Assembly: GCA_003210655.1 (NCBI GenBank)
Contig: QCUQ01000002.1
Coordinates: forward strand, 1 to 64,000
DNA: 64,000 bases
Source of the DNA: Prochlorococcus sp. AG-679-M10
GTDB taxonomy: Bacteria; Cyanobacteriota; Cyanobacteriia; PCC-6307; Cyanobiaceae
Direction of reading: 5' to 3'
Each line of letters starts with the position of its first letter. Position 1 is the first letter of the stretch. The notes below the pieces were generated by a model that was given only the letters and a program-made list of their open reading frames with translations, made no database searches and was not told the origin of the DNA. A program made the position numbers and the translations under genes. Shown one piece after another: positions 40,581 through 49,627 of the stretch.

Positions 40581-41566
40581 GCCTCTACGCTTTCGCTTAA
40601 TCGTCTTAAACCTCTAAGACCATCTCTTTCTAAATTTCTTACTCTATCTCTACTAATACCCAAAACACGTCCAATTCCTGTAAGAGACATTGGTTCATCT
40701 CCATCCATACCATATCTCATTCTTAAAACTCTACATTGTAAATCAGGTAACTGATGAAGAAGTGAATGTAAATCACCTCTCATACAGTCCATTTCAATTT
40801 GCTCATCCGGTAAATCTTCTCCTCCAGCTAACAAATCTAGTAAAACCGTATCTTCACCATCACCAACTTTTGTTTCAAGACTGACTGGCTGACCAGCTTT
40901 GCACATTAAATCTTTTACGTCATCTTCTGGTAACTCAACATACTTAGCAAGTTCACTTATTGTAGGTGTTCTTGACATTTCTTGACTCAATTCTCTTTGA
41001 CCTTTTTTTAGCTTATTAAGCATTTCTGTTATGTGAATTGGCAATCTAATAGCTCTGCTTTTTTCCGCAATTGCTCTTGTAATACCCTGTCTAATCCACC
41101 AATATGCATATGTTGAAAACTTATATCCTCTAGCAGGATCAAATTTTTCTACACCTCTTACTAATCCAATTGTTCCTTCTTGGATCAAATCAAGAAGTTC
41201 CATGTTTCTTTTTGTATATTTTTTTGCAACGCTAACAACTAGTCTTAAATTTGCAGCAACCATTCTCTCTTTCGCTCGTTGACCAGCTCTGAGCCTTTTT
41301 TTGATTTGGGAAGTAGATAAATTTAGCTTTTCAGCTAATTGTTCGGCAGAGGGTTTATTGTCAGTTAATTCTATTATTTCAGTTTCAGCTCTTTCAACTT
41401 GCATATATTCTTGTACTTGCCTACCTAAAGTTATTTCTTGCTCATGAGATAACAATGGAACTCGTCCTATATCTCTCAAATAAGACCTGACTAAATCTAC
41501 ATCGTTACTAGATTTTAAAGATGAAATAGTAGCTAATTTATTCTCAACCAATGTTTCGGGTGACAT
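40565..41566 (-). CDS. Group 2 sigma-70 factor
   Basis: A primary-like but probably non-essential RNA polymerase sigma factor. I chose the ATG at 41566 (MSPETLVENK), giving 333 residues; the longer frame from 41632 adds an implausible hydrophobic leader. Region 1.2 reads LVRSYLRDIGRVPLLSHEQE. Region 2 has AKERMVAANLRLVVSVAKKY, LLDLIQEGTIGLVRGVEKFD and the -10 reading helix YKFSTYAYWWIRQGITRAI. Region 4 has LTGIGRVLGISRDRVRNLER. The absence of the long N-terminal region 1.1 argues against the housekeeping SigA. Confidence 0.9.
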   Translation of the reverse strand: MSPETLVENKLATISSLKSSNDVDLVRSYLRDIGRVPLLSHEQEITLGRQVQEYMQVERAETEIIELTDNKPSAEQLAEKLNLSTSQIKKRLRAGQRAKERMVAANLRLVVSVAKKYTKRNMELLDLIQEGTIGLVRGVEKFDPARGYKFSTYAYWWIRQGITRAIAEKSRAIRLPIHITEMLNKLKKGQRELSQEMSRTPTISELAKYVELPEDDVKDLMCKAGQPVSLETKVGDGEDTVLLDLLAGGEDLPDEQIEMDCMRGDLHSLLHQLPDLQCRVLRMRYGMDGDEPMSLTGIGRVLGISRDRVRNLERDGLRGLRRLSESVEAYFVS

Positions 41567-41666
41567 AAAAGTTAATGTTGTTTTGTAAACAATACCATTA
41601 AGAAATGTAAAGTTAAACAAAAAAATCCACAATTTTACAAAAATGAGAATAAATACCTATTGGAAT

Positions 41667-43076
41667 TTATAAAATAGAAGAATTAAGTAGCCAATTTGCA
41701 GTACTAAGATAAATAAACACCCCAGCTATATCTGTAACAGTTGTTATGAAGGGGGAAGACATCAAAGCAGGATCTAAACCCATCCTGTCGAAAAGTAAGG
41801 GAAGAATAGCTCCGGCTGTTGCAGCCAGCGTTGTTATCGAAATCAAGCTAATTCCAACTGCGGATGCAATTAATGGTCCCTCACCTTGCCACCAAGCAAA
41901 GGGGAAAACCACTAATATCATTAAAATTCCCAATAAAGCACCAGTAATTGCCTCTTTAAACACAACTTTGAATGCTCCCAATGATTTTAATTTTTGAGTA
42001 CTCAAACCCCTTATAACGACTGTTGAGCTTTGAGCTCCAACATTTCCTCCGGTACCTATAAGCAATGGGATAAAAGCAGCGAGTAATACTATTTCTTTTA
42101 ATATCTGGTCATTCATTGCAATAACTTTTGTAGTTAAGCCGTTAGCTAAAACTAAAATTAATAGCCATAGAATTCTCCGTCGAGCAATAGTAAATAAACC
42201 ACTTTGAAAATAATCATCCTCATCACCAAGTTGAACAGCACCCGCAGCATAAATATCCCGAGTTGCTTCTTGTTCAATGACATCAATCAAATCATCAACA
42301 GTTACAATTCCAACTAATCTTTTTTCTTTATCTACAACTGGGAGAGCTAAAAAATCATATCTTTGAATTGCTCTAGCCACATCTTCTTGATTAGTATTAG
42401 TAGAAATATTAACGACATCCTTTGTCATGACCTCACCAATAGGCCTACCAGGATCTGCTGTAACAAGATCTCTTAAGGATAAAATTCCTGTTAGATGCCT
42501 CTCTTTATCAGTGACATATAAACTGTAAATTGTCTCTGTAAATGCAGCCCTTTTTCTTACTATAGACAATGCTTCCTCAGCCGTTTGCATTTCTTTTAAA
42601 TCTATAAATTCAGTAGTCATTAATCTACCCGCTGTCTCTGGCTCATAACCTAATAATTCTGCTGTTACTTTTCTTTCACCAGGACTTAGTGCTGATAGAA
42701 ATTTTCGTACAACTTTTGCAGGTAATTCATCGAAAAGTTGAACCCTGTCATCAGGAGACATTTTTTCAACTATTTCCAAAACCTCCCCGGAACGAAGTCT
42801 ATCTAGTAATGTTTGCTGCACTATTGGATCTAAATACTCATAAACCTCAATTGCCTCATTTTTTTTTAATAACCTAAATGCGAGAGCCTGCAGTATTAAA
42901 GGAAGACTTCCAATTGCATCGGCAATATCAACGGGCTGGGAGGGTTCTAATAATAATTTGGCTTCATCATAATTTCCTGCAACTAGTAATTCCTCAAGCT
43001 GAATTGTAATCTTTCCACGAGTAGTTAGATCCGAAGATAAAGAGGTTGTTACCTCGATATTATTATTTTCTTCCAT
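41667..43076 (-). CDS. mgtE: Magnesium transporter MgtE
   Basis: MgtE is a Mg2+-gated channel. The 469-residue protein has a cytosolic N domain (residues about 20-150, with SPDDRVQLFDELP), two CBS domains at about 150-280 (TGILSLRDLVTADPGRPIGE and DFLALPVVDKEKRLVGIVTV). About five membrane spans follow, with GTGGNVGAQSSTVVIRGL, the conserved pore-region segment. The C-terminal FITTVTDIAGVFIYLS also fits the family. It lies 100 bases from the sigma-factor start in the same direction. Confidence 0.93.
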   Translation of the reverse strand: MEENNNIEVTTSLSSDLTTRGKITIQLEELLVAGNYDEAKLLLEPSQPVDIADAIGSLPLILQALAFRLLKKNEAIEVYEYLDPIVQQTLLDRLRSGEVLEIVEKMSPDDRVQLFDELPAKVVRKFLSALSPGERKVTAELLGYEPETAGRLMTTEFIDLKEMQTAEEALSIVRKRAAFTETIYSLYVTDKERHLTGILSLRDLVTADPGRPIGEVMTKDVVNISTNTNQEDVARAIQRYDFLALPVVDKEKRLVGIVTVDDLIDVIEQEATRDIYAAGAVQLGDEDDYFQSGLFTIARRRILWLLILVLANGLTTKVIAMNDQILKEIVLLAAFIPLLIGTGGNVGAQSSTVVIRGLSTQKLKSLGAFKVVFKEAITGALLGILMILVVFPFAWWQGEGPLIASAVGISLISITTLAATAGAILPLLFDRMGLDPALMSSPFITTVTDIAGVFIYLSTANWLLNSSIL

Positions 43077-43118
43077 GATATTGCTCTTAATCGTAGTAAC
43101 AGTAATATTATATAAAAA

Positions 43119-43448
43119 TTAAGTCAATTTTCTACTTAATTGAAAACCAATATACATTATTATTAAATTCAAAATAACAATTACATTGAAATAAAGAAAT
43201 AATTTTAAATAGTAACCTTGGATAATAAATTGATATAAAAAATGAATAAAACCACTAAAAGATGTAAAGCAAGAACAGAAACCAGTTAATAAAATTTCTC
43301 TTTTTGACTTACTAATCGTCCTTGAAATAACAAAGCCATATAAAAAAGAACCTATGATAGAAATAACAAAATTATTGTTCAAATAAAATCTTAAAAATGT
43401 TGCAAAATATGCTGTTAATAATAAGCTTAATAAATATTTTTTATTCAT
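43119..43448 (-). CDS. crcB: CrcB-like fluoride channel subunit, second copy
   Basis: CrcB/Fluc proteins form dual-topology fluoride channels, and bacteria with two copies usually make a heterodimer. I chose the ATG at 43448 (MNKKYLLSLL), which starts just after the stop of the upstream copy and gives 109 residues. A longer frame from 43484 would overlap it. Four hydrophobic spans are visible, with IGSFLYGFVISR and LTGFCSCFTSFSGF, where the family has GFxGxxTTFSTF. The core motif is degenerate compared with the first copy. Confidence 0.75.
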   Translation of the reverse strand: MNKKYLLSLLLTAYFATFLRFYLNNNFVISIIGSFLYGFVISRTISKSKREILLTGFCSCFTSFSGFIHFLYQFIIQGYYLKLFLYFNVIVILNLIIMYIGFQLSRKLT

Positions 43449-43453
43449 TATAT

Positions 43454-43816
43454 TCAGATAGAAGTAATAAAATATCCAAAACAAAAAAACAAAAAAGCTA
43501 ATACTAAAACCTCAGCGTAGTAAAGGACAAATCTTAAGTATTTTCTTTCTTGAATCAAATTAAATAGCTGATATATAAAAGATGAGAATGTACTTAAACA
43601 ACCTAAAAAACCAACAGAAAAAAATAATACTAAATTCTTATTAGTTATATTTAAACCTACAAAGATACCTAAAAAAAGCGAGGATAAAACATTTACTATT
43701 AAAATATTATTAAAAGAAAATACCTTCTTTCTTAAAGAAATATGTTTTACAAAAATTCTCACAATCAAGCCAAAAGTACTTCCTGCTAAAATATAAATAA
43801 TATCATCTAATTTCAA
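43454..43816 (-). CDS. crcB: CrcB-like fluoride channel subunit, first copy
   Basis: A 120-residue four-span membrane protein of the CrcB/Fluc family, which exports toxic fluoride ion. The motif VNVLSSLFLGIFVGL (N and G at the pore) and the family hallmark GFLGCLSTFSSF are clear. It sits four bases from the preceding SH3-like gene and just before a second, more degenerate crcB-like gene, so together they could form a heterodimeric channel. No fluoride riboswitch is evident in this operon. Confidence 0.82.
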   Translation of the reverse strand: MKLDDIIYILAGSTFGLIVRIFVKHISLRKKVFSFNNILIVNVLSSLFLGIFVGLNITNKNLVLFFSVGFLGCLSTFSSFIYQLFNLIQERKYLRFVLYYAEVLVLAFLFFCFGYFITSI

Positions 43817-43819
43817 ACT

Positions 43820-44149
43820 CTATATTTTAATCCAACCCCTTTTAGTTCTATTAGGGTGATCAATAAATTGATTTGTTAGCAATTCTACTCGTGCCCAAGT
43901 ATCGTTTTCATTAACTACCCATTCTTGTAAAACTGATAATGACGAACCAGTGTCTAGAACCAATAATTTTGTAGCGTTTACTTTAGGAAAAGTATAAAGT
44001 GAACAATTTGCAAGTAATATGATTTCCTTTGAATTATTAAGAATATTATATTCATTTAAATTTCTTTGTATTCCTCCTGCAGGTAAGGTAATAGGACCAA
44101 TTAGAGCAAATCCAATTAAACAAATATTTTTTATCAAATTTTTCATCAT
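43820..44149 (-). CDS. Exported SH3-like small protein, hypothetical
   Basis: This 109-residue protein has an N-terminal hydrophobic leader ([20 protein letters not shown], residues 6-25), so it is probably exported. The rest has the strand pattern of a bacterial SH3 domain: [20 protein letters not shown], then [20 protein letters not shown] and a C-terminal GWIKI that matches the usual G-W-(I/V) ending. It may bind peptidoglycan or another envelope partner; this is inference. Its ATG overlaps the gyrB stop by four bases, indicating coupled translation. Confidence 0.75.
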   Translation of the reverse strand: MMKNLIKNICLIGFALIGPITLPAGGIQRNLNEYNILNNSKEIILLANCSLYTFPKVNATKLLVLDTGSSLSVLQEWVVNENDTWARVELLTNQFIDHPNRTKRGWIKI

Positions 44150-46113
44150 ATATCTAATGTCGCCATATCTAAATTCGCACTATGAGTTTCAATAAACTCT
44201 CTTCTTGGTGCAACTTTATCTCCCATCAAAATATTGAATATTCTATCTGCTTCTAAAGCATCTTCAATTTCTACTCTTTTCATCATTCTGGTCTGAGGAT
44301 TCATTGTTGTATCCCATAATTGTTTAGGCATCATTTCACCTAAACCTTTAAATCTTTGGATATTGTAATTAGCTTTTTCTCCAAAATCTTCTATAGTTTT
44401 CTTCAATTGATTTTCGTTATAGCAATATTTATGATTTTTTCCTCTTTCAACTTTATATAGAGGGGGACAGGCAATGTATATGAAACCTTTTTCAACAAGA
44501 TCTCTTTGATACCTATAAAAAAACGTTAATAGTAATGTTCTAATATGTGCCCCATCTACATCTGCATCAGTCATAATTACAACGCGATGATACCTTAGAG
44601 AATTAATATTAAACTCTTCACCTTTTATACCCAATCCCAAGGCTGTGATAAGTGATTGAATTTCTGTATTTTTATATATTTTTGCATCATCTGTTTTTTC
44701 AATATTTAGTATTTTTCCTCTCAAAGGTAAAATCGCCTGAAATCTCCTGTCTCTTCCTTGTTTAGCTGAACCTCCAGCCGAATCACCCTCAACTATATAA
44801 ATCTCAGCGCCAGAGGGATCTCTTGAACTACAGTCTGCCAATTTCCCAGGTAAAGTTGAACTCTCAAGAACACTTTTTCTCCTTACTAAATCCCTAGCTC
44901 TTTTAGCTGCTTCTGCCGCATTGAAAGATTGAACTGCTTTTTCTAGGATTAAATCAAAAACATTAGGATTAAATTCCATATACTTTATTAATGATTCTCC
45001 TATGAGCGAATCAACAATGCCCCTTACTTCAGTATTTCCTAATTTTGTCTTTGTTTGACCTTCAAATTCTGGATCTGGAACTTTTACAGATAACACGACC
45101 GTCAACCCTTCTCTAATATTTTCTCCTGACAAATTTTTATCAACTTCTTTTCTTTTACCTCTTTTTTTCGCTATAGCATTAAAAGTTCTAGTCAATACTG
45201 TTTTTAAGCCATCTATATGTGTGCCTCCATCTATTGTTCGAATATTATTTGCAAATCCTAATATATTATCTGTATAAACATCTGAGCACCATTGTAAAGC
45301 TGCCTCTACGTAAACATTATCTTTTTGTGAATCGACATAAATAACCTCAGAATGAATAGATTCCTTTTCTTTATTTATGTACTCAACATATTCTTTAATG
45401 CCACCATCATACAAGTAAATTTCTTCTTTAAAAACACCATCCGATAATTTTTGCCTCTCATCTCTAAAAAGAATTTTGACACCGCCGTTAAGATAGGCCA
45501 ATTCTCTTAATCTTGAGGATAAAAGAGCATAATCAAATTCAATACCATCAGTAAATATCGTTGTATCCGGCTTAAAACAAATTGTTGTACCTTTTTTTAA
45601 TGATTTATTTTGCTGTTTTTGGGATTTTAATTCACCTTTTGCAATTCCTTTCTCAAATCTTTGGTTAAACTCGCTACCATCTCTTAAAACGGTAACGTTA
45701 ACCCACTCACTTAGAGCATTAACAACAGAAATTCCGACACCATGCAATCCACCAGAAACCTTATATCCACCACTCCCAAATTTTCCCCCTGCGTGAAGAA
45801 CAGTAAGAACAGTTTCCAGAGCGCTTTTGCCTGTTCTTGGATGTATATCTGTAGGAATACCCCTCCCATTATCTGAAATCAAAGCTGATCCATCATCTTT
45901 AAGAACTATCTCAATATGATCGCAATGACCAGCTAATGCTTCATCTACAGAATTATCTACGACTTCATATACTAAATGGTGCAAACCTCTTGGACCAGTT
46001 GAGCCAATATACATGCCTGGTCTTTTACGAACAGGTTCTAAACCCTCTAAAACCTGTATCTGTTCGGCACCATAGTCATTGGAGATTTTACTAGATCTTT
46101 TTTCCTCACTCAT
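44146..46113 (-). CDS. gyrB: DNA gyrase subunit B
   Basis: GyrB powers negative supercoiling by ATP hydrolysis. The 655-residue protein has the GHKL ATPase domain ([49 protein letters not shown]), the transducer domain, and the TOPRIM domain with the [19 protein letters not shown] motif and [16 protein letters not shown]. The C-terminal [17 protein letters not shown] is family-typical. It heads a run with the SH3-like and crcB genes and is divergent from miaA across about 150 bases. Confidence 0.97.
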   Translation of the reverse strand: MSEEKRSSKISNDYGAEQIQVLEGLEPVRKRPGMYIGSTGPRGLHHLVYEVVDNSVDEALAGHCDHIEIVLKDDGSALISDNGRGIPTDIHPRTGKSALETVLTVLHAGGKFGSGGYKVSGGLHGVGISVVNALSEWVNVTVLRDGSEFNQRFEKGIAKGELKSQKQQNKSLKKGTTICFKPDTTIFTDGIEFDYALLSSRLRELAYLNGGVKILFRDERQKLSDGVFKEEIYLYDGGIKEYVEYINKEKESIHSEVIYVDSQKDNVYVEAALQWCSDVYTDNILGFANNIRTIDGGTHIDGLKTVLTRTFNAIAKKRGKRKEVDKNLSGENIREGLTVVLSVKVPDPEFEGQTKTKLGNTEVRGIVDSLIGESLIKYMEFNPNVFDLILEKAVQSFNAAEAAKRARDLVRRKSVLESSTLPGKLADCSSRDPSGAEIYIVEGDSAGGSAKQGRDRRFQAILPLRGKILNIEKTDDAKIYKNTEIQSLITALGLGIKGEEFNINSLRYHRVVIMTDADVDGAHIRTLLLTFFYRYQRDLVEKGFIYIACPPLYKVERGKNHKYCYNENQLKKTIEDFGEKANYNIQRFKGLGEMMPKQLWDTTMNPQTRMMKRVEIEDALEADRIFNILMGDKVAPRREFIETHSANLDMATLDI

Positions 46114-46265
46114 TTAATATAAAAAATAAAATAAAACTTTTAAAATGTTATTTTTAAAAGACGTTTCATTAAATTTACCATCGGTATTAGAGAAAGGCTT
46201 GAAGTAAATGCAAAATTTAATCACTTTAATAATATAAATCGAATATTTCTTCCAAAAAATCACAT

Positions 46266-47165
46266 ATGTCCCCACCAAAACCTCTAGTAATAGTTTTAAT
46301 CGGGCCTACGGCGAGTGGTAAAACTGAGCTAGGAATCAACATTGCTAAATATTTTAATATCAATATACATAATGTCGACTCAAGGCAACTTTATCGATTT
46401 ATGGACGTAGGTACAGCAAAGCCAACTAAGGAACAACAAAAAACAATAAAGCATTTTTTAATAGATATTGAAGAACCCTCTAACCAAGTAAATGCAAAAC
46501 AATTTCAAGAAATTGCTACAAAATCAATAAATCGAGAAATAAATCAAAAAAGAATTCCCTTTCTAGTAGGCGGAAGCGGACTATATATGAACTCAATAAT
46601 AAAGGGATTCTTTGCACCTGATGTCCCCCCTCAAAAAGCTTTAAGATCACAATTCGAAAGATTAGGTCAAGAAAAATGTTGGGAACTTTTAAAAATTTGT
46701 GATCCTATCTTAAGAAAAAAAATTAATTATTCTGATCAAGTCAGAACAATAAGAGCTTTGGAAGTCTTTTATGTAACAGGTAAACCAATGTCATCTCAAA
46801 AATTACAGAACCCTCCTCCATGGAAAATATTAGAATTAGGTCTAGATAGAGAAGATTTAAAAGAACGGATTTTCAAAAGAACAAAAAATATGTTTGAATT
46901 TGGAATCATTGATGAGACTGAGAATATTATGACTCAATATGGAACAAATCTACCTTTGTTAGAAACGATTGGATATAAGGAAGCCAAAGATGTAATAAAT
47001 GAAAATTTAAAAATTGAAGAAGCTATTGAACTAACAACAACAAAAACAATCCAATTTGCTAAGAGACAGAAAACATGGTTTCGTAATAAGAACAATCCAA
47101 TTTGGCTTAATAACAAAAACCTACTAAAAGATGCAATAATCAATATAAAGTATGCTTTACGCTAA
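46266..47165 (+). CDS. miaA: tRNA dimethylallyltransferase
   Basis: MiaA transfers a dimethylallyl group to A37 of tRNAs that read UNN codons. The 299-residue protein has P-loop GPTASGKT at residues 13-20 and the substrate motif [36 protein letters not shown] and [18 protein letters not shown] follow, with KRQKTWFRN near the end. All expected motifs are present. It precedes infC in the same direction with a 55-base gap. Confidence 0.96.
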   Translation: MSPPKPLVIVLIGPTASGKTELGINIAKYFNINIHNVDSRQLYRFMDVGTAKPTKEQQKTIKHFLIDIEEPSNQVNAKQFQEIATKSINREINQKRIPFLVGGSGLYMNSIIKGFFAPDVPPQKALRSQFERLGQEKCWELLKICDPILRKKINYSDQVRTIRALEVFYVTGKPMSSQKLQNPPPWKILELGLDREDLKERIFKRTKNMFEFGIIDETENIMTQYGTNLPLLETIGYKEAKDVINENLKIEEAIELTTTKTIQFAKRQKTWFRNKNNPIWLNNKNLLKDAIINIKYALR

Positions 47166-47220
47166 CTTTATAAAGTAAGTAGATCTTTTTATCATCAAAA
47201 CAATCATTTAAAGAAACTGA

Positions 47221-47793
47221 ATGCCACCACGTCCACGCTTTGATCGCCGGGCTCCTGTCAGAGAGCTCCCAAATATTAACGAAAGAATAAAATACCCTCA
47301 ATTAAGAGTTGTTGATTCGGATGGGCAGCAACTAGGAGTTATTGATAGAATAAAAGCTCTAGAAATTGCTGATCAAAGGGATCTTGACCTAGTTTTAGTA
47401 AGCGAGAAGGCTAATCCACCTGTTTGTAGGATTATGGATTATGGAAAATATAAATTTGAGCAAGAAAAAAAAGCAAAAGAAACAAAGAAAAAATCTCACC
47501 AAACTGAAGTTAAAGAAGTAAAAATGAGATATAAGATTGATAAGCATGATTATGACGTAAGGATAGGTCAAGCTGTTAGATTTTTAAAATCAGGCGATAA
47601 AGTTAAATGCACAGTTTTTTTTAGAGGTAGAGAAATTCAGCACTCAAATTTAGCAGAAACACTCCTTTTAAAAATGGCCAATGATTTAGAAGAACAGTCA
47701 GAAGTTCAACAAAGGCCGAAAAGGGAAGGTAGAAATATGATTATGTTTTTAAGTCCCAGAAAAACACCTTTAATAAAAAAAGAAGAAGGGTAA
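47221..47793 (+). CDS. infC: Translation initiation factor IF-3
   Basis: IF-3 keeps ribosomal subunits apart and checks the start codon and initiator tRNA. The 190-residue protein has the N domain with [20 protein letters not shown] and [25 protein letters not shown], and a C domain with [34 protein letters not shown] and a basic tail. The start is ATG, whereas many bacteria use a rare codon such as AUU for autoregulation, so that control is not obvious here. No rpmI-rplT follows; a regulator gene does instead. Confidence 0.95.
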   Translation: MPPRPRFDRRAPVRELPNINERIKYPQLRVVDSDGQQLGVIDRIKALEIADQRDLDLVLVSEKANPPVCRIMDYGKYKFEQEKKAKETKKKSHQTEVKEVKMRYKIDKHDYDVRIGQAVRFLKSGDKVKCTVFFRGREIQHSNLAETLLLKMANDLEEQSEVQQRPKREGRNMIMFLSPRKTPLIKKEEG

Positions 47794-47892
47794 ACTAAGG
47801 CAATTTAATAATATGAAATTCATTCAAAATTTTTGACTGATGTTAAAGTACCACTAATGCACATACAAGAAATTAATTAGGTTTTTTCTAAA

Positions 47893-48879
47893 GTGAAATT
47901 TCATATTCAACAAGAAATTGATATTCCGGCTTCTACACAGTTATATAATCAAATTTGTTTTGCGATTGCAGCTAGATATTATCCTCCAGGTCATCGCTTA
48001 CCAAGCACAAGACAATTAGCGATGCGAACAGGATTGCATCGCAATACTATAAGTAAAGTTTATAGACAACTCGAGACGGACGGAGTTGTAGAAGCGATAG
48101 CAGGATCAGGGATTTATGTGAGAGATAATCTTAAAAAAGAAGATTTTAAAAAATCTTTTAGTTCAAAAAAAAATATCAATACAACTCCTGATATAGAGAC
48201 AAAAAAAGCAATAGATCAATTAATCAAACTTGGATGCACTCTTCAAGAAACTAGAAATCTTTTGACTAATGAAATTGATTGGCGTATTAAATGTGGATCA
48301 AGAATAATAGTTAGTACTCCTCGGGAAGATATAGGTGCTTCTATGTTAATTGCAGAAGACCTCTCTCCTAAAATAAACGTCCCAGTAGAGGTTGTCCCTA
48401 TGGAAGAATTGGAAAAAGTTCTTTGCAACTCCAATAATGGAACAATTGTCACAAGTAGATATTTTTTACAACCATTAGAAAAATTAGCAAAAAAATATAG
48501 AGTTAGAGCTGTTGCAGTTGATTTGAGCGACTTTCAGACAGAATTAAATATTATAAAAGAATTTAAACCTGGGAGTTGTTTAGGTATTGTAAGCATCAGT
48601 CCTGGTCTGTTAAGAGCCGCAGAAATTATTATACATAGCATGATAGGAAGTGATATTATCTTAATGACTACCATCTCTGATAACAGTAGTAGATTACTAG
48701 CCCTTTTAAAAGCTTCCAATCATATAATATGCGATGGACCGAGTTTGTCCGTTATTGAAAATACCTTATCAAAAAACCGTTCTCAGTTGTTGAGAATACC
48801 ACAAATTATATGTGCAAAAAATTATTTAAGCATCAAAACTATTAATCATTTAAAAACAGAGATAGGAGTTATCAGTTAA
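47893..48879 (+). CDS. GntR-family transcriptional regulator
   Basis: A 328-residue DNA-binding protein starting from a GTG. The N-terminal winged helix (residues about 10-80) is typical: STQLYNQICFAIAARYYPPG, then LPSTRQLAMRTGLHRNTISK and EAIAGSGIYVRD. The C-terminal part, about residues 95-328, has no aminotransferase motif as in MocR regulators. It reads like an alpha/beta ligand-binding domain (SMLIAEDLSPKINVPVEVVP and LGIVSISPGLLRAAEIIIHS) that I cannot place. The gene sits seven bases before cysE, so it may be co-transcribed and could control sulfur or serine metabolism; that is inference only. Confidence 0.85.
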   Translation: MKFHIQQEIDIPASTQLYNQICFAIAARYYPPGHRLPSTRQLAMRTGLHRNTISKVYRQLETDGVVEAIAGSGIYVRDNLKKEDFKKSFSSKKNINTTPDIETKKAIDQLIKLGCTLQETRNLLTNEIDWRIKCGSRIIVSTPREDIGASMLIAEDLSPKINVPVEVVPMEELEKVLCNSNNGTIVTSRYFLQPLEKLAKKYRVRAVAVDLSDFQTELNIIKEFKPGSCLGIVSISPGLLRAAEIIIHSMIGSDIILMTTISDNSSRLLALLKASNHIICDGPSLSVIENTLSKNRSQLLRIPQIICAKNYLSIKTINHLKTEIGVIS

Positions 48880-48885
48880 GTCATC

Positions 48886-49620
48886 ATGCTAAAAACTTTC
48901 AAGTCAGATATTGAGATAATAAGAGAGAGAGATCCTGCAGCAAGAGGAATTTTTGAAATTTTTCTTTGCTATCCTGGTTTTCAATCAATTATAATTCATA
49001 GGTTTACCCATAAATTATGGCTAATAAAATTACCTTTAATCCCGAGATTATTAAGTCATTTAAATAGATTATTCACAGGAATAGAAATACATCCAGGTGC
49101 CAAAATCGGGAAAAAGGTATTTATAGATCATGGTATGGGTGTTGTAATCGGCGAAACAGCTGAAATTGGTAATAACTGCTTACTTTATCAAGGAGTAACA
49201 TTAGGAGGTACCGGTAAAAGTCATGGCAAAAGACATCCAACATTAATGGAGAATGTTGTTGTAGGAGCAGGGGCAAAAGTTCTAGGTTCGATCATAATTG
49301 GGCCAAATACTAGAATTGGCGCAGGATCAGTCGTTGTACGTAATGTAGAAGAAAATAGTACTGTTGTTGGTATACCAGGTAGAGTGGTACATCAAAGTGG
49401 TGTTAAAGTTAATCCTCTTGCACACTCTGCGTTGCCAGATGCTGAAGCTAATGTAATTAAAAATTTAATGGACAGAATAGATCAGCTTGAAAACCAAATT
49501 CTTAAATTACAAAAAACCCTTCAAAATTTGGTTAATTCAGAATCTATTGATATTTCTAAAGTTGGCAATGCACAAAATCTAAAAGACAAGGAAATAATAG
49601 AATTCTTAGGAGATGATTAA
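48886..49620 (+). CDS. cysE: Serine O-acetyltransferase
   Basis: CysE makes O-acetylserine, the direct precursor of cysteine. The 244-residue protein has the N-terminal helical part (SDIEIIRERDPAARGIFEIF) and the left-handed beta-helix of hexapeptide repeats, with GIEIHPGAKIGKKVFIDHGM, VIGETAEIGNNCLLYQGVTL and GGTGKSHGKRHPTL, the catalytic and acetyl-CoA region. The C-terminal tail from about 190 looks like a coiled coil (NLMDRIDQLENQILKLQKTL), longer than in the E. coli enzyme. It may trimerise or bind cysteine synthase. Confidence 0.95.
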   Translation: MLKTFKSDIEIIRERDPAARGIFEIFLCYPGFQSIIIHRFTHKLWLIKLPLIPRLLSHLNRLFTGIEIHPGAKIGKKVFIDHGMGVVIGETAEIGNNCLLYQGVTLGGTGKSHGKRHPTLMENVVVGAGAKVLGSIIIGPNTRIGAGSVVVRNVEENSTVVGIPGRVVHQSGVKVNPLAHSALPDAEANVIKNLMDRIDQLENQILKLQKTLQNLVNSESIDISKVGNAQNLKDKEIIEFLGDD

Positions 49621-49627
49621 ATTCGTA

